Part shown: positions 60,709 to 64,000 of the stretch, in pieces
Position numbering within the stretch: the first letter of the stretch is position 1
Layout: each line of letters opens with the position of its first letter
Assembly: GCF_000380245.2 (NCBI RefSeq)
Contig: NZ_HG428744.1
Coordinates: 70,935-134,934 of the forward strand
Direction: 5' to 3'
DNA length: 64,000 nt
Origin: Bacillus massiliigorillae
GTDB lineage: Bacteria; Bacillota; Bacilli; Bacillales; DSM-1321
Translations under genes and position numbers: made by a program
Notes under the pieces: model-generated
Databases searched by the model: none
What the model saw: the letters and a program-made list of their open reading frames with translations, nothing else
What the model was told of the DNA's origin: nothing

Positions 60709-61911
60709 ATGAAAAAACTCATACGAAACTATGATGTTCCAATATTGATTACTGTACTATTGTTATGCCTGTTTGGATTGGTAATGGTATATAGTGCAAG
60801 TTCGATAGTAGCTCCTTCAATTTATCATTTTGACTCAGACTTCTTTTTTCAAAAGCAAAAAACATCGATGATAATTGGCTTATTAGCTATGGTAATAGCA
60901 ATGATATTTCCATATAAAGCGTATCGCACGGATCTTTTTTTAATTATTACAACCATCGGAATAACACTGTTTCTATTACTTACTTTCTTCTTAGGGCATA
61001 CATCAGGTAATGCCCAAAGTTGGTTAATGCTAGGTTCTCGTGCTATTCAACCTAGTGAATTCGCAAAACTTGTGATTATCATCTACTTATCTGCTATATT
61101 CAGCAAAAGGCAAAATAAGATTAATAAAATTGGTAAAGCTATTTTACCGCCTATTATATTATTAGTTATGATTTGTTTTCTTATTGTTATACAGCCTGAT
61201 TACGGTACAGCTGGTATTATATTTTTGATAGCCCTCACGTTATTTGTATCCTCAGGAATGTCATTGAAAACATTATTTAAACTAATACTATTAACTGCTA
61301 TATGTGTTAGTGTTCTTTTTCTATTTATTACAATCACCGGGAACTTTTCGAAAGTATTTTCAGAGGAGAGAGTTTCTCGTTTTAGTAGTCTTTCAAATCC
61401 TTTTATTGATGAGAACGACTCTGGGTATCAACTAGTCAATTCCTACATTGCCATTGGATCAGGTGGTATTGCAGGAAACGGATTAGGAAGTAGTATTCAA
61501 AAATATGGTTATCTTCCCGAACCTCACACAGATTTTATTTTAGCGATTATTTCGGAAGAACTTGGTCTAGTAGGTGTATTGTTTACTCTTGGAGGATTAG
61601 GGTTCATTGTTTTAAGAGGGCTACTCTTAGCAGGACGTTGTAAAGACCCATTTGGTTCATTACTGATATTAGGAATTTCATCAATGATTGGTATACAAAC
61701 CATCATTAACGCGGGTGGCGTTGTTGGCTTTCTCCCAATAACCGGGATTACCTTACCGTTCATTAGCTATGGTGGTTCTTCTCTACTACTTCTTCTACTG
61801 TCGATGGGTATACTTCAAAACGTGATAGCGAACTACAATTACACTAGTAGAAAAAATCAAAACAAAACCGTTAAATCTACGAAAATACATGCTTCCAATC
61901 AGTTAGTTTAA
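60709..61911 (+). CDS. FtsW/RodA/SpoVE-family SEDS protein
   Basis: 400-residue polytopic protein of the SEDS family, peptidoglycan glycosyltransferases. About ten hydrophobic segments. Signature stretches: QPSEFAKLVIIIYL (near 112), QPDYGTAGIIFLIALT (near 162), YLPEPHTDFILAIISEELGL (near 268) and TLPFISYGGSSLLLLLLSMG (near 347). B. cereus-group genomes have several FtsW-like paralogues; this one is not in the division cluster, so it may be a growth-phase or sporulation paralogue. AGAGGT precedes the ATG. Monocistronic. Confidence 0.9.
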   Translation: MKKLIRNYDVPILITVLLLCLFGLVMVYSASSIVAPSIYHFDSDFFFQKQKTSMIIGLLAMVIAMIFPYKAYRTDLFLIITTIGITLFLLLTFFLGHTSGNAQSWLMLGSRAIQPSEFAKLVIIIYLSAIFSKRQNKINKIGKAILPPIILLVMICFLIVIQPDYGTAGIIFLIALTLFVSSGMSLKTLFKLILLTAICVSVLFLFITITGNFSKVFSEERVSRFSSLSNPFIDENDSGYQLVNSYIAIGSGGIAGNGLGSSIQKYGYLPEPHTDFILAIISEELGLVGVLFTLGGLGFIVLRGLLLAGRCKDPFGSLLILGISSMIGIQTIINAGGVVGFLPITGITLPFISYGGSSLLLLLLSMGILQNVIANYNYTSRKNQNKTVKSTKIHASNQLV

Positions 61912-61929
61912 TAGAAAACACATTTAATA

Positions 61930-61978
61930 GGAGGTTGTCTCAACAGTGACTTTTAATCACAGTTGGGACAACCTCCTA
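61930..61978 (+). terminator. Terminator of the SEDS gene
   Basis: Long stem GGAGGTTGTCtCAAC / GTTGgGACAACCTCC with inner GTGA/TCAC pairs, shortly after the stop codon. Its core resembles the GTCCCAAAAGTGATT terminator at 9187. Confidence 0.88.
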
Positions 61979-62048
61979 CACTTTTTTCTCAACAAATATG
62001 TACCACTAGTTTGAATTTGCCCACACTATTAAGTCCCCTTTAAATTAA

Positions 62049-62080
62049 CAAAGAAGGCATCCAAATTCGGATACCTTCTC
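62049..62080 (-). terminator. Terminator of the BceB-like gene
   Basis: Stem GAAGGcATCC / GGATaCCTTC with loop AAATTC and T residues on the minus-strand 3-prime side, a few bases after the stop. Confidence 0.82.
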
Positions 62081-62084
62081 ATTC

Positions 62085-64000
62085 TTACTTTACAATATTC
62101 TTATATCCAACATACGTTGCAAAGAAGTAACCTCCGTATACAAGAATAAGAAATGCACCTGTAATTAACGATGGTATGAAAACACTTGTTTCACCAAATA
62201 GCATAACTGCTTCATTTACTACCTTAATTCCAAAGAACGAATGAACAATCGCTAACGTTAACGGCATTAAGAAGTAAATTCCAATTTGCTTGAAGATGGC
62301 TCGATTTGAAACCTTCATAGGTACACCGATTTTCTTAAGCATAGAATAGCGTGTAATATTATCGCTCGCCTCCGATAATTGCTGTAACGCCAATACAGCC
62401 GTACTTGCAATAAGGAAAATAGCGCCTAAATAAATACCTAAGAATACGAAAATAGTTGAGTTACCGACAGCCGCATCATACGAATATGATTTCGTAAGTG
62501 CGTAAATTGGATAACCTCGTTTCTGTGCCTCTGGTCCATAGCTTAAAGAACCCATCTTATCCATAATCTCTTTATCTTTGGCAACTACATTTTGCTTATA
62601 GTTTACATTCCAAATTGATTCATACACGCTCATGCCTTTTACCGCCTCATCTGGTAAGACAACTACAATGGCATCACTTGGATTAAACGTATTTGTATAA
62701 GAAAATTTCTCCGCTTTGCTATTAATGATTTTATAATCTTTACCTTGAATGTTAAGTGTTTTTTGGTTCTCAATTAAGTTTTCATTCGTTTTACGGAAAT
62801 TCTCCATATTATAGAAAATCCATACAGAATCTTTCGGTATATTAACTGTTTTTTCTCCTTGCATATTAGCTAGTTTTTTATAGTCCGATTGCTTAATAGC
62901 TGCTAATGGCATAGAAGGAGCATTTTTCGTCAGCTTTTCTGCCGATTCATCTTGATGCTTTTTCAATAAAGCATTTTGTTCTACTTTTGTATTGTATAAG
63001 TTAACGCTATATGCTTGATCGTATTTCGTTGTATCAATCTTATATTCCTTTAAGACTTTATTCACATCTACTGCTGATTGGTCTTCTGATGCTGCAAATG
63101 TATACACAGATGCATCAAATGGGTTCGCAGCTTCTAGTCCTGATTCCATAGAATTTTTAATACTAAAGCCTGTCGATAATACACCAATCGTAAAGAACAG
63201 CATGATACAAATAACAGACATTGATAAGAACGTTGTATTTACCTTACTATTAATTTGGCGCAATACGAACATATTGATATTGCTATAATAGATTTTTTTA
63301 TTGCGTTTTAAGATGTTTAACGCAAAGCCAGACAACGACATGAAGAATAAAAATGTTCCTGCTACACCTAAGATAATGCTAATTAATAATGAGTTATCTT
63401 GAGCGAACAGTCCATTTTCAAGAACGATTCGATAAGCAAAGCCTAGCAGTACAATCGAAACAATGAATAATAAAACAGATACCCATGTTTTGCGAATTTT
63501 CAAGCTTTCATTTTTACGAGAAGCTGTTAATAAATCAATCAATTTATAACGTGTAATCGTAAATGTATTAAACAACATAACTAATAAGTAGATAATTCCG
63601 AAGTAAAGCGCTGTTTTTCCAATCGCTTCTGTCGAAATAACAAACTCATATTTCTTCACATCTACTTCGAACATTTTCGCTGTTAAAATCGATAAGCCTT
63701 GTGAAGCAATGATACCAAGACCAAGACCGACAGCGAGCGATAACAATCCAACAAATAACGTTTCTGTTACGAGAATACGAGAAATCTTATATTTGCTCAT
63801 ACCGAGTGTCATATAAAGACCTAGTTCTTTTTTTCTTCGTTTAATTAAGAAATTATTTGCATAAATAATAAGAAAGCCTAGAACAACTGACACAAATACG
63901 GATACGTATGAAAGCAATTGTATTAACCCATCAATAGTGTTAGACTTCGCTTCAGACACATCGAACATCGCTTGCTGAGCTGAAATCGAATTAAAGCTAT
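62085..64000 (-). CDS. BceB-type ABC transporter permease (partial)
   Basis: FtsX-like permease, incomplete: the frame continues upstream of the ATG at 63968 to the window edge (NSISAQQAMFDVSEAK), so the N terminus is outside. Visible: FtsX domain near the start with the KRRKKELGLYMTLGMSKYKI loop, further helices, a large extracellular domain (about residues 275-480) and a second FtsX helix bundle (about 490-627). BceB permeases with BceA ATPases sense and detoxify peptide antibiotics and signal to BceRS. The partner ATPase should lie just beyond the right edge. Confidence 0.88.
   Translation of the reverse strand, partial: SFNSISAQQAMFDVSEAKSNTIDGLIQLLSYVSVFVSVVLGFLIIYANNFLIKRRKKELGLYMTLGMSKYKISRILVTETLFVGLLSLAVGLGLGIIASQGLSILTAKMFEVDVKKYEFVISTEAIGKTALYFGIIYLLVMLFNTFTITRYKLIDLLTASRKNESLKIRKTWVSVLLFIVSIVLLGFAYRIVLENGLFAQDNSLLISIILGVAGTFLFFMSLSGFALNILKRNKKIYYSNINMFVLRQINSKVNTTFLSMSVICIMLFFTIGVLSTGFSIKNSMESGLEAANPFDASVYTFAASEDQSAVDVNKVLKEYKIDTTKYDQAYSVNLYNTKVEQNALLKKHQDESAEKLTKNAPSMPLAAIKQSDYKKLANMQGEKTVNIPKDSVWIFYNMENFRKTNENLIENQKTLNIQGKDYKIINSKAEKFSYTNTFNPSDAIVVVLPDEAVKGMSVYESIWNVNYKQNVVAKDKEIMDKMGSLSYGPEAQKRGYPIYALTKSYSYDAAVGNSTIFVFLGIYLGAIFLIASTAVLALQQLSEASDNITRYSMLKKIGVPMKVSNRAIFKQIGIYFLMPLTLAIVHSFFGIKVVNEAVMLFGETSVFIPSLITGAFLILVYGGYFFATYVGYKNIVK

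Overview
The window is a chromosomal segment of a low-GC, spore-forming Firmicute, almost certainly of the Bacillus cereus group. The evidence is the syntenic run of Bacillus yfk-type genes (yfkD, chaA/yfkE, yfkF, yfkH, yfkJ, yfkK), the sporulation gene yunB, AGGAGG-type ribosome binding sites with frequent TTG/GTG starts, a pyruvate formate-lyase locus (absent from B. subtilis), and five copies of a short repeat that matches my memory of the B. cereus-group element bcr1. Many loci that I recall as further apart in B. anthracis or B. cereus are close together here, so a compact lineage such as B. cytotoxicus is possible; that is a low-confidence inference.

Layout. 0-9 kb: yfk-like block with a Ca2+/H+ antiporter, an MFS transporter, a metal-efflux P-type ATPase and a low-molecular-weight tyrosine phosphatase. 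9-16 kb: flagellar stator motAB, then an anaerobic block of lactate dehydrogenase divergent from pflB-pflA. 16-19 kb: CoA-disulfide reductase/rhodanese with a sulfur- or metal-type operator in its promoter, and a DMT exporter. 18.8-22.6 kb: a TPP-riboswitch operon for uptake of a thiamine precursor, ending in a TatD nuclease. 22.9-33.3 kb: thioredoxin-like protein, SDR reductase, two tandem acylphosphatases, a chemoreceptor, methionine gamma-lyase, a DEAD-box helicase, and PutP and BrnQ transporters. 33.3-34.3 kb: a small unknown gene and an unexplained structured non-coding segment. 34.3-45 kb: heterodimeric ABC exporter (YfiBC-like), cardiolipin synthase, aspartokinase, YunB and an amino-acid ABC importer. 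45-55.5 kb: accessory-looking stretch with an L,D-transpeptidase, a Fur-box nitroreductase, a covalent-flavin oxidase, a 20-bp tandem repeat array, a NERD gene broken by TGA, two tandem M20 amidohydrolases, a MocR regulator broken by TAA, a LysE exporter and a SET-domain protein. 55.5-60.4 kb: an HxlR-controlled locus (DUF4242, acyl-CoA dehydrogenase-like flavoprotein) next to an SsuABC/TauABC-like importer. 60.7-64 kb: a FtsW/RodA-family protein and a BceB-type permease cut off by the right edge.

Transport, redox and fermentation genes dominate. The most useful regulatory signals are the TPP riboswitch, a perfect Fur box, a CsoR/CstR-like operator inside a promoter spacer, a 12-bp-arm inverted repeat in the HxlR divergent promoter, and inverted TTGTGAA half-sites ahead of pflB. 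I found no rRNA, tRNA, CRISPR array, prophage or complete insertion sequence.
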